A stretch of DNA of 38,651 nt from Planctomycetia bacterium (GTDB lineage Bacteria > Planctomycetota > UBA1135 > UBA2386). Each line of letters opens with the position of its first letter. Position 1 is the first letter of the stretch. The DNA is taken from positions 1-38,651 of the forward strand of contig SXPB01000241.1 of the NCBI GenBank assembly GCA_005776475.1. The letters are read 5' to 3'. Below are positions 30,138 through 38,651 of the stretch, piece by piece. The notes beneath the pieces were generated by a model, which ran no database searches, was not told where the DNA came from, and saw only the letters and a list, made by a program, of their open reading frames with translations. Position numbers and translations under genes: made by a program.

Positions 30138-31178
30138 ATGCTCCTCAAAGCCGATTCCTCGGACATCCTGTTCTACGTCGCGATTGGCGCGCTGGTCCTG
30201 CTCGTCATCCTGATGCTGGTGATGCTCAAGTTCCTGAACTTGTGGGTCCAGGCCTACATGTCGGGCACCAGGATCGGGCTGTTCCAGCTGGTCGGCATGT
30301 CGCTGCGCAAGGTCAACCCGTCGGTGATCGTGCGCGGCGCGATCGCGGCGACGCAGGCCGGTCTGCCGATCAACGTGCGCGATCTCGAAGCGCACTATCT
30401 TGCTGGCGGCAAGGTGCTCAACGTCGTGCAGGCGCTGATCGCCGCCGACCGCGCCAACCTCGGTCTCGACTTCCGCCAGGCGGCCGCGATCGATCTGGCC
30501 GGCCGTGACGTGCTCGACGCCGTGCAGACCTCGGTCACGCCGAAGGTCATCGACTGCCCGCCCGAGGGCAAGGTCGCCGCAATGGCGAAGAACGGCATCC
30601 AGGTGCTGGCCAAGGCGCGCGTCACCGTGCGCACCAACATCAAGCGCCTCGTCGGTGGCGCCACCGAAGAGACGATCATCGCGCGCGTCGGCGAAGGCAT
30701 CGTCTCGACGATCGGCAGTTCCGACACGCACAAGGACGTGCTCGAGAACCCCGACCGCATCAGCAAGGGCGTGTTGAGCAAGGGCCTCGACGCCGGCACC
30801 GCGTTCGAGATCCTCTCGATCGACATCGCCGACGTCGACATCGGTGACAACATCGGCGCCCGCCTGCAGGCGGACCAGGCCGAAGCCGACAAGCGCGTGG
30901 CGCAGGCCGCCGCTGAAAGCCGCCGCGCGATGGCCGTCGCCGCCGAGCAGGAGAACATCGCCGAGATCGCCGCCAACCGCGCGAAGCTCGTGCTCGCCGA
31001 AGCGGAGGTGCCGCAGGCGATGGCGGATGCGTTCCGCAGCGGCCACCTCGGCGTGCTCGACTACCAACGCATCAAGAACCTCGAAGCCGACACCCGCATG
31101 CGCACGCAGATCGCGGTGGGCGAAGAGACGCACATGTCGACCGAAAGCCAGAAGCGCAAGATGCCCGGACAGGAGTGA
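30138..31178 (+). CDS. floA: Flotillin-like protein FloA
   Basis: A 346-residue SPFH-domain protein that scaffolds membrane microdomains. One N-terminal hairpin helix (about 11-33) is followed by the SPFH core ([38 protein letters not shown]) and a helical region rich in E/A repeats ([20 protein letters not shown]) used for oligomerisation. Length and the MSLRKVNP and [14 protein letters not shown] blocks match Bacillus FloA (YqfA) closely. It is in the typical nfeD-floA order, followed 3 bases later by a small membrane-protein gene, as in the Bacillus yqeZ-yqfA-yqfB arrangement. The assignment is firm. Confidence 0.95.
   Translation: MLLKADSSDILFYVAIGALVLLVILMLVMLKFLNLWVQAYMSGTRIGLFQLVGMSLRKVNPSVIVRGAIAATQAGLPINVRDLEAHYLAGGKVLNVVQALIAADRANLGLDFRQAAAIDLAGRDVLDAVQTSVTPKVIDCPPEGKVAAMAKNGIQVLAKARVTVRTNIKRLVGGATEETIIARVGEGIVSTIGSSDTHKDVLENPDRISKGVLSKGLDAGTAFEILSIDIADVDIGDNIGARLQADQAEADKRVAQAAAESRRAMAVAAEQENIAEIAANRAKLVLAEAEVPQAMADAFRSGHLGVLDYQRIKNLEADTRMRTQIAVGEETHMSTESQKRKMPGQE
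31171..31175 (+). promoter_or_regulatory. Ribosome binding site for the gene at 31182
   Basis: AGGAG lies 6 bases before the GTG at 31182 and overlaps the end of floA. Its good spacing supports the GTG start of the downstream small membrane-protein gene and co-translation with floA. Confidence 0.6.
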
Positions 31179-31181
31179 GCC

Positions 31182-31907
31182 GTGTTCGACAAGCTGCTTT
31201 CGATGCTGCTGAAGGAGCCGCTGATCCTGTTCGTGGTCGGCGCGTGGATCATCGGCATCATCGGTAGTGTCGTGAAGTCGGCGAAGAAGGCGCGCGAACG
31301 CGCCGAGCAGGCGCGCCAATTGCCGAGCGAGCAGGTCGAACGCGCGCGCCCGGAGCCGGTCCAGATGCCGACACCGGTTGCGCGCGAACGTTCGGCCGAG
31401 GAGATCGCCCGCGAGATGCGGCGCATTCTCGGCGTCGAAACGGTGCCGGCGGAGGCCGCGGCGGGCGACCGCAGTGCGCCCGAGTCGTCGCGCGGATATC
31501 GCCGCGAAACCGAGGCGCGGCATGGCGACGTCGTCGAGCACGCCGAAAACTCGGGGTCGGCCGAACCGCCGCCGTTGCCGCCGACCCCGCGGCGCCGCAA
31601 CGTGGTGGTGCCCGAGCGCGCGCCGGTGCCGGTGGTGCCGAGCACCAACCGCCGCCGCTTGCCGACGCAGGTCGATCCGCATGTCGGCGAATCGATGCAG
31701 CACCGCGTCGCCCCGCAGAGCGGTCGCGTCGGCGGCCATGCCGCTGGCGCCGAGATCGGCAACCTCGGCGGTCGCGTGCACGACGCGAGCAGCCAGCTGG
31801 AAGTCCGCGGCCGCTACACGCTGTCCGACCTGAAGCGCGTCGTCGTGATGAGCGAGATCCTGGGCCGGCCGCTGTCGCTGCGCTCGCCCGGCGAACGCGA
31901 GATCTGA
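31182..31907 (+). CDS. Small membrane protein of the nfeD-floA operon, unknown function
   Basis: A 241-residue protein starting with GTG at 31182, three bases after the floA stop and behind a good AGGAG site. An N-terminal membrane helix (about 13-30) is followed by a charged coiled region (KKARERAEQARQLPSEQ), a short helix with EEIAREMRRILGVE, a Pro/Arg-rich low-complexity middle (about 115-165) and a conserved-looking C-terminus (SDLKRVVVMSEILGRPLSLR). The last motif resembles a short C-terminal helix found in small planctomycete membrane proteins. I do not recognise a known domain. Context suggests a third partner of the NfeD-FloA microdomain system. A cytosolic tail with low complexity is inferred. 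Confidence 0.75.
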   Translation: MFDKLLSMLLKEPLILFVVGAWIIGIIGSVVKSAKKARERAEQARQLPSEQVERARPEPVQMPTPVARERSAEEIAREMRRILGVETVPAEAAAGDRSAPESSRGYRRETEARHGDVVEHAENSGSAEPPPLPPTPRRRNVVVPERAPVPVVPSTNRRRLPTQVDPHVGESMQHRVAPQSGRVGGHAAGAEIGNLGGRVHDASSQLEVRGRYTLSDLKRVVVMSEILGRPLSLRSPGEREI

Positions 31908-31928
31908 GTCGCGCGGTTGGCGCCGGTT

Positions 31929-31943
31929 CCGCGCGCAGCGCGG
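31929..31943. terminator. Hairpin between convergent genes
   Basis: CCGCGC, GCA, GCGCGG form a 6-base-pair stem (8 with flanking G-U pairs) in the 46 bases between the end of the nfeD-floA operon and the end of the M28 peptidase gene. There is no U-tract, so a bidirectional terminator is only inferred. Confidence 0.35.
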
Positions 31944-31953
31944 GGGCCGCTTC

Positions 31954-33609
31954 TCAGCGGCCTGCTGCCGGCGGCTTCTCGGGCAGCAACGGGGCGGCGG
32001 GCACTTCCGGCGCGCGATTGCGACCGCTGCCACGGAACTTGGCCCACAGCTTCGGATCGATCGCCGGCCGATCGGTCTGCGCCGCCAGTTCGAAGGCGAT
32101 GTCGTAGACCCAGACCGCGATGCGCAGCAGCTTCTCGTAGTGGATCTTCTCCGGCGTGTCGGTGGGCCGGTGGTAGTCGCGGTGCAGGCCGGTGAAGAAG
32201 AACGCGATCGGCACGCCCTTCTGCGCGAAGTTGGCGTGGTCGCTGCGGCCGAACATGCCTTCCTGGTCGTATTCGATGTCGAGCTTCGCGGTCTGGTTCT
32301 TCTGCAGGCACAGCTCGTGCAGGGCGGGCGCCAGCTTCTGCGTGCCGACCAGATGCACGGTGTTGCGGTTGTTCTCCGCCAGCTCACCCTTGTCGCCTTC
32401 GCTGTTCTCCTCTTCGTCGCGGCCGATCATGTCCATCTGCAGCTGGCCGACCATCGACGACAGCGGGATCGGGCAGTTGTCGGCAAAGTAGGCCGAACCG
32501 ACGAGGCCGTTCTCTTCGCCGGAGAAGCAGACGAACAGGATGCTGCGCGGCGGCCGCACCTCGTTCTTGGCGAACATCTTCGCCACCGCCATCACGCCGG
32601 TGGTGCCCGAGGCGTCGTCGTCGGCGCCGGGGCTGATCACGTCGCCGCGGCGACCGAGGTGGTCGAGGTGGCTGCCGATCACCACGTATTCGTGCTTCTT
32701 GACCGGATCACTGCCCGGCAGGATCGCGAACACGTTCATCGCCGGCGCGTTGGTCTCCTCGACGGCGACTGCCAACGTCGCGCGCAACGGCAACGGCGTG
32801 GCCGTCTTGGTCGTGGCCAGCGACTCGGGCGACAGGCCGGCGGCGGTCAGGAACGCCGGCAACTGGTCGCCGCCGAACTGGATCGAACCCGGTTGCCGCC
32901 GCGCCCCGGCGGCGGCGGGGTTGGCGCGGCGACCGGCCTGGCCGCGACGGCCCTCGATGCCGCGCGTCGGTTCGGTCTGCGCAAACACGACCGCGGCGCA
33001 TTCCTTGCCGCCGAGTTCCTGCTGCACCGCGAAGGCGGCCAGCGGGTTCGGCCGGCCAACCTTTGGCTGGCGCACGTACACGACGACGACCTTGCCCTTG
33101 AGTTCGAGCTCGTCGATGCCGGGAATCACCGCCGCGGTCTCCGCATCGGCGCGGCCACGTTCTCGTGGCGGCGGCGCATCGACGACCAGCAGCACGACGT
33201 CGCCGGTCGCCGCCAGCGATCCCGACGCCGTGCCGCCCAGCTTGTCGGCCGCGATCGTCAGCATCGTCTCGTCACCCTTCTGGAACACGAGGCTCGTCTT
33301 CTCGGCGACCAGCTTCGACGTCGCCCACGGCACGTGCTGGTAGTAGGTGGTGAGGCCGAGGGACTGGAAGTGGGCGGCAACGTAGTTGGCCGCCTTCTCG
33401 AAGCCGGGCTGGCCGGTGCCGCGCCCTTCGAAGGCAGGGCTCGCGAGCGTGCCGAGCCATTCCTTGCACATCGCGACGTCGACGGTCGCAGCGCCCGCCG
33501 CGCGGTCCTTGGCAAGTCCATCCTGCGCCGCAGCGAAGGTCGAGGTCGCCGCCAACGTGGCGGCGAGCAGCAGGGCACGGGAAAGGTTGGTCGTGGAAAC
33601 GGACTGCAC
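31954..33609 (-). CDS. Exported M28-family metallo-exopeptidase
   Basis: A 551-residue exported zinc aminopeptidase-like enzyme. The start is GTG at 33609, fixed by a GAGGAG site 5 bases upstream and by the signal peptide that follows (TNLSRALLLAATLA, cleavage near AAAQ). A protease-associated (PA) insert with a Gly/Arg-rich low-complexity loop precedes the M28 core, whose metal ligands are visible: His314 in GSHLDHLG, Asp in GADDDASGT, the catalytic/ligand Glu pair in SGEENGLVG, Asp in QMDMIGR and His in GRSDHANF. All five M28 positions are kept, so it should be active. It likely releases N-terminal amino acids from peptides in the periplasm or medium. The C-terminal ~30 residues are Pro-rich. 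Confidence 0.93.
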   Translation of the reverse strand: MQSVSTTNLSRALLLAATLAATSTFAAAQDGLAKDRAAGAATVDVAMCKEWLGTLASPAFEGRGTGQPGFEKAANYVAAHFQSLGLTTYYQHVPWATSKLVAEKTSLVFQKGDETMLTIAADKLGGTASGSLAATGDVVLLVVDAPPPRERGRADAETAAVIPGIDELELKGKVVVVYVRQPKVGRPNPLAAFAVQQELGGKECAAVVFAQTEPTRGIEGRRGQAGRRANPAAAGARRQPGSIQFGGDQLPAFLTAAGLSPESLATTKTATPLPLRATLAVAVEETNAPAMNVFAILPGSDPVKKHEYVVIGSHLDHLGRRGDVISPGADDDASGTTGVMAVAKMFAKNEVRPPRSILFVCFSGEENGLVGSAYFADNCPIPLSSMVGQLQMDMIGRDEEENSEGDKGELAENNRNTVHLVGTQKLAPALHELCLQKNQTAKLDIEYDQEGMFGRSDHANFAQKGVPIAFFFTGLHRDYHRPTDTPEKIHYEKLLRIAVWVYDIAFELAAQTDRPAIDPKLWAKFRGSGRNRAPEVPAAPLLPEKPPAAGR

Positions 33610-33614
33610 TGGGA

Positions 33615-33620
33615 CTCCTC
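33615..33620 (-). promoter_or_regulatory. Ribosome binding site fixing the M28 peptidase start
   Basis: GAGGAG on the minus strand ends 5 bases before the GTG at 33609-33607. The open frame continues upstream but as Arg/Cys-rich sequence without coding character, so this site decides the start at the signal peptide. Confidence 0.65.
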
Positions 33621-33706
33621 GGAACGGGGGTAGGGGCGGCGTTCTACGCGGCGTGGCACTCGGGCGCGAGTCACGGGTTGGTCCCGGGACGGTCGGTGCG
33701 TTCACG

Positions 33707-34222
33707 TCACAAGCGCAGACGGCGGCGCAGGCGGGCGAGCAGCGAGGCTTCTGCGGGCGCCTCGGCCGGGTCGGTGCGATGGCGCTGGTCGTCGATCTCG
33801 CCGAGCGGTTGCCGCGGCGCGAACAGGACCGACAGCGTGCCGAGGCCATCGGCGAGCGTCTGCGCCAGGTCATGCGGCGAACGCGGCAGGGCCGCGCGGA
33901 CGTCGGGGCGGCGCCGCAGATCCGCGCTGGCAAGGGTCACGGCGTTGCGGCGGGCGTCGGCGATCCGGGCGATCTCGGCGCCGGTGGAATCGGTAGGCGG
34001 GCGCAGGCCCGCGACGCGGCGTCCTTCCTTCGCGGCGATGCCGGTGAGCCGGTCGAGACCGTGGTGGGTCTCGGTGGCGGCGTGGGGGACGAAGTCGAGG
34101 GCCAGCACGCGGGCCGCGGCATCGATCGGCGAACGGCGGTGCGTCGTCTTCGGCGCGGCGGTGCACGCCGGCAGTGCCGCCAGCGCGAGCAGCAGCAGTG
34201 GCGAAATCGACGGCAAGCGCAT
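33707..34222 (-). CDS. Small lipoprotein, unknown function
   Basis: A 171-residue protein with a clear lipoprotein signal (SPLLLLALAALPAC, Cys20). The mature part is rich in Ala, Arg and Leu, mostly helical (DSTGAEIARIADARRNAVTLASADLRRR; SPHDLAQTLADGLGTLSVLF), and ends in a basic tail LLARLRRRLRL. I recognise no domain. The ATG at 34222 starts the signal peptide; the longer upstream frame is Cys/Arg-rich and not credible. It lies between the lol operon (109 bases upstream) and the M28 peptidase gene. Lipidation and the neighbouring Lol genes suggest an outer-membrane or inner-membrane lipoprotein, but no functional link is shown. Confidence 0.7.
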   Translation of the reverse strand: MRLPSISPLLLLALAALPACTAAPKTTHRRSPIDAAARVLALDFVPHAATETHHGLDRLTGIAAKEGRRVAGLRPPTDSTGAEIARIADARRNAVTLASADLRRRPDVRAALPRSPHDLAQTLADGLGTLSVLFAPRQPLGEIDDQRHRTDPAEAPAEASLLARLRRRLRL

Positions 34223-34224
34223 CG

Positions 34225-34240
34225 CTGGCAGTGTAGCCAG
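34225..34240 (-). promoter_or_regulatory. Inverted repeat around a candidate -10 box of the lipoprotein gene
   Basis: CTGGC and GCCAG flank TACACT (read on the minus strand), which is a fair match to a -10 hexamer and lies 8 bases before the ATG of the lipoprotein gene. A 5-base inverted repeat centred on a -10 box could be a repressor site. No -35 is convincing, and the very short leader makes this uncertain. Confidence 0.3.
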
Positions 34241-34331
34241 GGGGAGCGCGCGCGGCGTCTTCGGGCTACGCCGAAATCGGCGCCAGCAGCAAACCCGTGC
34301 GAACCGGACCCGCCTCGTGCGGCGGTGCGGC

Positions 34332-35666
34332 TCAGCCGGCGCGCAGGCTGACCAGCGGGTCGTGCCGCGAGGCGCGCCACGCCGGCAGCACGGACACCAG
34401 CAGGCCCGTCGCCATCGCCATGCCCGCAACCTGCAGCAGCCACATCGGATCGATCGCGCTCGGCACTCGTTCGAGGTTGTAGACGTCGATCGGGAACAGG
34501 TCGATGCCGGTGGTCCAGCGCAGCGCCTGGCGCACTTCTTCGAGATAGATGCCGGTGACGATGCCGAGCAGCGTGCCGGCGACGATGCCGCACGCGGTGA
34601 TGACGAGGCCGCAGGCGAGGAACACGGTGGTGACGCCGAGTGGCGTGCCCCCCATCGCGCACAGGATGCCGATGTCGGAGACCTTCTCGGTGACCATCAT
34701 CGACAGCGTCGCCAGCATCAGGAAGGCGGCGACCACCATGATCACGACCAGCACAACCTGCATCAGGGCGCGTTGGTGCTGCACCGATTCGAGGAAGCCG
34801 CTGTTCTTCTCCCGCCACGTCAGCACGCTGGCCCACGCGTACTGGTCGCGTTCGAGCACGCGGTTCACGGTGCGCTGCAGGCGACCGGCGGTGGCCTCGA
34901 GTTGCTGCTGGTCGTGCACGCGCAGCGCCACTTCCTGCACCGCATCGGGCGTGTCCGGGAACAGGTTCTGCCGCAGCGTGTCGGCGGCCACGAACACCGT
35001 GTTGCCGTCGAAGCCACTGTGCGCGGTCTTGAAGGCGCCGCCGACGACGAGGTCGAACTGCACCTTGCGCGGCGACCGGCGGCCCTGGGGGTCGGTTTCG
35101 ATGCGTGCGGTCGTCAGCACCAGGCGATCGCCGACGCGCAGGCCTTCGCGGGTCAGGCGCTGCAGGCCGACCAGCACCGTTGGCAGCCCGTCGCGCGGCA
35201 GCAGGGCCTGGTCCATGGCGCGCAGCTCCTTGGGGATGTCGGCGTGGATGAGCCAATCGTCGAATCCGGTGACCTTCGCTTCGCTGCGCGGATCGATGCC
35301 CTGCACGAACAAGAACGGCTGGTCGCCGCCGTGCAGCGCCGAACGCCCTGGCAACGGCGTGGGCGGTGGCCGGTGCCCCGGGCGCAGCAACAGGCCGTGG
35401 TGCAGCAGCCGCGTCGTGACGCCGGCGACCTGCGGGTCGGCTTCGAGGGCGGCCACCAGCTTGCGGCTGTTGGCCCACGGCGGCAGGTTGACGACGACGA
35501 GGTCGGCGCTGGCCTGGTGCACGTGGTGCTCGATCACGTTGATGAAGCCGGTGAACAGCGACACCACGACGACCAGCGCCCACACGCTGATCGTGATGCC
35601 CGCCATGCCGAGCAGGTTGATCGGCCGCGTCACCAGGTAGCGGATCGCCAGGAAGAGCCGGTACAT
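34332..35666 (-). CDS. lolE: LolE/LolC-type ABC permease (second of the pair)
   Basis: A 444-residue MacB/FtsX-fold permease. TM1 is at about 20-42, then a large periplasmic domain (about 45-290), then three TMs in the last 140 residues with the typical FtsX segment VAAFLMLATLSMMVTEKVSDIGILCAMGG and a C-terminal PAWRASRHDPLVSLR motif. It overlaps the ATPase stop by one base (TGATG). With the lolD-type ATPase between two different permeases, the order matches E. coli lolC-lolD-lolE. LolCDE extracts lipoproteins from the inner membrane for transfer to the outer membrane. E versus C is assigned by position only. Confidence 0.85.
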   Translation of the reverse strand: MYRLFLAIRYLVTRPINLLGMAGITISVWALVVVVSLFTGFINVIEHHVHQASADLVVVNLPPWANSRKLVAALEADPQVAGVTTRLLHHGLLLRPGHRPPPTPLPGRSALHGGDQPFLFVQGIDPRSEAKVTGFDDWLIHADIPKELRAMDQALLPRDGLPTVLVGLQRLTREGLRVGDRLVLTTARIETDPQGRRSPRKVQFDLVVGGAFKTAHSGFDGNTVFVAADTLRQNLFPDTPDAVQEVALRVHDQQQLEATAGRLQRTVNRVLERDQYAWASVLTWREKNSGFLESVQHQRALMQVVLVVIMVVAAFLMLATLSMMVTEKVSDIGILCAMGGTPLGVTTVFLACGLVITACGIVAGTLLGIVTGIYLEEVRQALRWTTGIDLFPIDVYNLERVPSAIDPMWLLQVAGMAMATGLLVSVLPAWRASRHDPLVSLRAG

Positions 35667-36361
35667 CAGCGCACCACGACTCCGTCCTGCATGCGCACGA
35701 CGCGATGGCAACGTTGCGCCAGCCGTTCGTCATGGGTGACCAGCAGGAACGCGAGGCCGCGCTGCTGCTGGATCGAGAACATCAGGTCGACGACGCCGCG
35801 CGCGGTGGTGGAGTCGAGGTTGCCGGTCGGTTCGTCGGCGAGCACGACCTTGGGTTCGGCCAGCAGTGCGCGCGCGATCGCGACGCGTTGGCGTTCGCCA
35901 CCGGACAGTTCGGTCGGACGATGGTGCAGCCGGTCGCCGAGGCCGACCTGTTCGAGCATCGCGATCGCCTTCTGCCTCGCCTGCTTGCGCTGGCCCCAGT
36001 AGGCGAACACCGAAGTCGCCATCATGCGCGCGAGCAGCACGTTCTGCAGCGCCGTGAGCTCGGGGATCAGGTGGTAGAACTGGAACACGAAGCCGACCTG
36101 CGCGTGGCGCAGCGCGGCGCGTTGGCCGATCGGCAGCGCATCCACGCGGCGGCCGTCGTAGTGCACTTCGCCCGAACTCGGCGGATCGAGCAGGCCGAGC
36201 ACGTGCAGCAGCGTCGATTTGCCGGCGCCGGACGCGCCGAGCAGGGCGACGGTCTCGCCGGCGGCCACCGACAGGTCGATGCCGCGCAACACCGGGATCT
36301 CGCGTTTGCCGAGCCGGTAGTGCTTGTGGACGGCGGTCGCTTGCAGGACGGGGGTGGTCAT
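35666..36361 (-). CDS. lolD: LolD-like ABC ATPase
   Basis: A 231-residue ATP-binding subunit. Walker A GASGAGKST (42-50), Q-loop Gln94 in VFQFYHLIPELTALQNV, signature LSGGERQRVAIARALL (152-167), Walker B KVVLADEPTGNLD (171-183) and the switch His210 in LVTHDE are all present. The FQFYHLIPEL and EPTGNLD blocks are typical of the MacB/LolD/FtsE group. It sits between two permease genes with overlaps of 4 bases upstream (ATGA) and 1 base downstream, so the three are translated together. It powers lipoprotein release by the flanking permeases. There is an extra ~6 residues between the Q-loop and signature (MMATSVFAYWG) compared with E. coli LolD. Confidence 0.93.
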   Translation of the reverse strand: MTTPVLQATAVHKHYRLGKREIPVLRGIDLSVAAGETVALLGASGAGKSTLLHVLGLLDPPSSGEVHYDGRRVDALPIGQRAALRHAQVGFVFQFYHLIPELTALQNVLLARMMATSVFAYWGQRKQARQKAIAMLEQVGLGDRLHHRPTELSGGERQRVAIARALLAEPKVVLADEPTGNLDSTTARGVVDLMFSIQQQRGLAFLLVTHDERLAQRCHRVVRMQDGVVVR

Positions 36362-37845
36362 TCGTGGGCCAACGCGGTGACGGGGTTCATGCGGGCGGCC
36401 TTGCGCGACGGGATGAAGGCGACGACGACGGCGAGCACGATGGCGCCGATGCCGACCTTGGCGATCCATGACGGCTCGAGATGGCACGGCACTTCGCGCA
36501 GGTCGAACAGGCGGCGCGGGAACAACTCGACCTGCCAGTTGGCGAAGAACCACTCGTTGGCGTCGTTGAGCCAGACCGCCGACGCCACGCCGGTGCCGAT
36601 GCCGAGGGCCGTGCCGACCACGGCGACCACGAGGCCGCCGATCAGGAACACGAGGCCGATGCCGCGCGGCGAACCGCCGAGGGCTGCCAGGATGCCGATG
36701 TCCTTGATCTTCTGCGTCACCATCATGTGCAGCGTGGCATAGATGACGAACGCGGCGACGAGCATCACCACGAACAGCACGAACTGCATCATGCCTTGCT
36801 CGTGCGTGACCGCGGACAGGAACACTTCGTTCTGCTCTTCCCAGTCGAGCACGAGGCACGGGGCGCTGCCGGTCGGCAGCAGGCCCTGCACCACGGCCTG
36901 CAGGCGCGTCTTCGCCGCCGCGCGCGCCGCTGCCGACAGCCCGGGCTGCAGCTTCACCGCGATGTCGGTGACGAGGTCGATGCTGTCGCTGTCGCTGATG
37001 TCGTGGCCGAGCAGCGTGCGCAGCGTTTCGATCGGCACCAGCATCGACGCTTCGTCGAACATGCGGTGGCCGGTGGCGAACCAACCGGCGAACGCCATGC
37101 GCATCGGGTGGGTGTGCAACGCAGCACCTTCGCCGAGGCCGGGGAACGACGCGACCACGACGTCGAGCGCGTCGCCTTCGAGCAGGGCCTGGCTGCGGCG
37201 GAAACGGCGCCAGCCGAGCAGCACGCCCGGCCACGAACTGGTGTGGTTCTCGACCGAACTCTCGACCGGCAGGCCGACGCGTTTGCGCGCGTGCCATTCG
37301 AGTTCGGGCGCGACCAGCAGCTTCGCCCGCTGCTTTGCGTCCGGGCTGTCGAGCACGCGCGACCTGGGCAGTTCGAGGCCGCGCACGGCGAACTCCTCCG
37401 ACGCCCGCGCCACCCACGAGGCGAGCCCGCTGATGTTGGCTTCGCGCACCGGATCGATGCCGACCAGGATGCCGAAGCCGTTCTCGGTGTGGTCGAAGTC
37501 GATCTGGCTGCTGATCGCCGACAGCTCGGCGCCGGGCGGCCGGCGCAGCGGTTCGTACATGCCGTGGTGGCGAAGGCGCGGTGCCGTGGCCGCGCACAGC
37601 TCGCGTTCGGCTTGCAGCGCATCGCGCAACTTCGCGTAGCCGGTGTCGTGCGGCAGGTCGGTGACCAGCAGTTCCGGCGCGCTGTTCTGCACGTCGGTGC
37701 GGATCGTGCTGACGAAGCCGGCGAACACGCTGTCGACCAGCAGGATCGCCCACACCGCGAACATCACGCCGAGCACCGAGAGCAGATTGATGCGGCGCGT
37801 CAGCAGGTAGCGCAGGGCAAGGAACGGCGAGAACGCGGCGATCAC
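36358..37845 (-). CDS. lolC: LolC/LolE-type ABC permease (first of the pair)
   Basis: A 495-residue MacB/FtsX-fold permease, starting with GTG at 37845 that overlaps the lysS stop (GTGA). TM1 is at about 17-40 ([20 protein letters not shown]), a large periplasmic domain follows (to about 345), then three TMs with the family segment [23 protein letters not shown] and the terminal [14 protein letters not shown] motif. It shares the same architecture as the permease at 34332-35666 but is clearly divergent in the periplasmic domain, which fits a heterodimer. Translational coupling to an aminoacyl-tRNA synthetase gene upstream is notable. Confidence 0.85.
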   Translation of the reverse strand: MIAAFSPFLALRYLLTRRINLLSVLGVMFAVWAILLVDSVFAGFVSTIRTDVQNSAPELLVTDLPHDTGYAKLRDALQAERELCAATAPRLRHHGMYEPLRRPPGAELSAISSQIDFDHTENGFGILVGIDPVREANISGLASWVARASEEFAVRGLELPRSRVLDSPDAKQRAKLLVAPELEWHARKRVGLPVESSVENHTSSWPGVLLGWRRFRRSQALLEGDALDVVVASFPGLGEGAALHTHPMRMAFAGWFATGHRMFDEASMLVPIETLRTLLGHDISDSDSIDLVTDIAVKLQPGLSAAARAAAKTRLQAVVQGLLPTGSAPCLVLDWEEQNEVFLSAVTHEQGMMQFVLFVVMLVAAFVIYATLHMMVTQKIKDIGILAALGGSPRGIGLVFLIGGLVVAVVGTALGIGTGVASAVWLNDANEWFFANWQVELFPRRLFDLREVPCHLEPSWIAKVGIGAIVLAVVVAFIPSRKAARMNPVTALAHE

Positions 37846-38651
37846 GGCTGCGGCGGGTTGGTCGGCGGCGGCGTGGGCCCGGCGTCGCCGCCCTGGCCCA
37901 GGTCCGGGTTGCCTTCGAGGCGGCGCAGCAGCGGGAACAACACGACGTCGCGGATCGAGGTCGAGCCGGTGAGCAGCATCGTCAGGCGATCGATGCCGAT
38001 GCCGAGACCGCCGGCCGGCGGCATGCCGAACTCGAGCGCGGTCACGTAGTCGACGTCGATCTCGCCCGGCGTCTCGTCGTCCTTGTGCGCGACCTGTTCG
38101 CGGAAGCGCTGCTCCTGGTCGATCGGGTCGTTGAGTTCGCTGAACGCGTTGCCGAGTTCCATGCCGCCGACGAACAGCTCGAAGCGTTCGGTGACGCGCG
38201 GGTCGTCGGCCATGCGTTTGGCCAGCGGGCTGATCGCGACCGGATAGTCGTGCACGAAGATGGGGCCCTGCAGGGTGTCTTCGACGGTTGCTTCGAACAC
38301 GTCGTTGGCGAGCTTGTGCGGTTCGATGCCGTCGGTCTTGAGCGACAGTTCGCGGGCGCGGCGCAGGCAGCTCGGGTGGTCGAACCAATCGACGCCGGGG
38401 TTGTGCTGCGCGAACAGGTCGAGGTAGCGCGCCTTCTGGAACGGTGGCTTCAGGTCGTATTGCTTGTCGCGGAACGTCACCACGCCCTTGCCGCCGAGCA
38501 CGACCTCGACCAGGTGGCCGAACAGTCCCTCGACGCGCGCCATGATGTCGCGGTAGTCGGCCCACGCCTCGTAGCTCTCGAGCATCGTGAACTCGGGATT
38601 GTGGCGCGTGCTGATGCCTTCGTTGCGGAACACGCGGCCGATCTCGTAGAC
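37842..38651 (-). CDS. lysS: Lysyl-tRNA synthetase (class II), 5' part outside window
   Basis: The C-terminal ~270 residues of LysRS, which charges tRNA-Lys in the cytoplasm. Class II motif 2 is seen as [19 protein letters not shown] next to the window edge, and motif 3 as [16 protein letters not shown] near the end. Substrate-site blocks [12 protein letters not shown] and [12 protein letters not shown] are typical of bacterial LysS. The enzyme ends in an unusual ~25-residue Gly/Pro-rich tail ([13 protein letters not shown], then PTNPPQP). The open frame runs off the window at 38651, so the start and the anticodon-binding domain are not visible. It is coupled to lolC by a GTGA overlap. Confidence 0.95.
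   Translation of the reverse strand, partial: VYEIGRVFRNEGISTRHNPEFTMLESYEAWADYRDIMARVEGLFGHLVEVVLGGKGVVTFRDKQYDLKPPFQKARYLDLFAQHNPGVDWFDHPSCLRRARELSLKTDGIEPHKLANDVFEATVEDTLQGPIFVHDYPVAISPLAKRMADDPRVTERFELFVGGMELGNAFSELNDPIDQEQRFREQVAHKDDETPGEIDVDYVTALEFGMPPAGGLGIGIDRLTMLLTGSTSIRDVVLFPLLRRLEGNPDLGQGGDAGPTPPPTNPPQP

Noticed and set aside
33681-33690. GTCCCGGGAC palindrome upstream of the M28 peptidase gene as an operator
   Set aside because: Single short palindrome with no second copy or nearby promoter element to support it.
1-38651. Mobile elements, CRISPR arrays, tRNA or rRNA genes
   Set aside because: No transposase motifs, terminal repeats, spaced direct repeats or tRNA-like cloverleafs were seen; gaps between genes are too short to hide an rRNA gene.

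Overview
The window is about 38.7 kb of very GC-rich, gene-dense bacterial DNA with no gene-free stretch longer than 200 bases. Several features point to Planctomycetota: a secreted kelch protein with a Cys-containing C-terminal domain that I associate with planctomycete exported proteins, an exported metallo-beta-lactamase/lamin-tail protein, a PilMNO-type secretion machine, an NfeD/FloA pair and a lysS-lolCDE operon. This placement is inference. No transposons, phage genes, rRNA, tRNA or CRISPR arrays were seen.

Layout. (1) 1-3183: a partial uracil phosphoribosyltransferase gene (-) is divergent from an exported ComEC-like metallo-beta-lactamase/lamin-tail protein (+), which is translationally coupled to a hypoxanthine phosphoribosyltransferase. 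Together they look like a nucleobase-salvage locus. (2) 3184-17555, all minus: a 16-gene operon for a hybrid type II secretion / type IV pilus machine. In transcription order it is gspH, gspG, pilM, pilN, pilO, gspC/pilP-like, gspD secretin, TPR lipoprotein, histidine kinase, receiver, STAS, gspE, gspF, GAF/PAS histidine kinase, gspI, gspJ. From pilM onward every junction is a 4-base ATGA overlap or a gap of 3 bases or less, so two kinases, a receiver and a STAS protein are locked into the machine's operon. A GspK/PilX-like protein is divergent from it, across an 80-base region holding three evenly spaced half-sites. (3) 18800-24883: an S46 dipeptidyl-peptidase, a stand-alone HD alarmone-hydrolase-like protein, a secreted toroid protein and a secreted six-blade kelch protein. 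(4) 25084-26985: a membrane hybrid histidine kinase whose phospho-acceptor His and N-box Asn are both replaced, so it is probably a pseudokinase carrying an intact receiver. (5) 27054-31907: an unknown protein on the minus strand, then nfeD-like, floA and a small membrane protein forming a plus-strand membrane-microdomain operon. (6) 31954-38651, minus: an M28 exopeptidase, a small lipoprotein, and lysS (partial)-lolC-lolD-lolE.

How it fits together. The window encodes much of an envelope and secretion programme: a pseudopilus exporter with its own signalling set, several exported hydrolases and peptidases that could be cargo, lipoprotein-sorting ABC components and flotillin/NfeD membrane organisers. 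The most noteworthy points are the signalling cassette fused into the secretion operon, the doubly degenerate hybrid kinase, the regularly spaced half-sites in the secretion-locus control region, and the degenerate lipoprotein-type NfeD with two OB domains.
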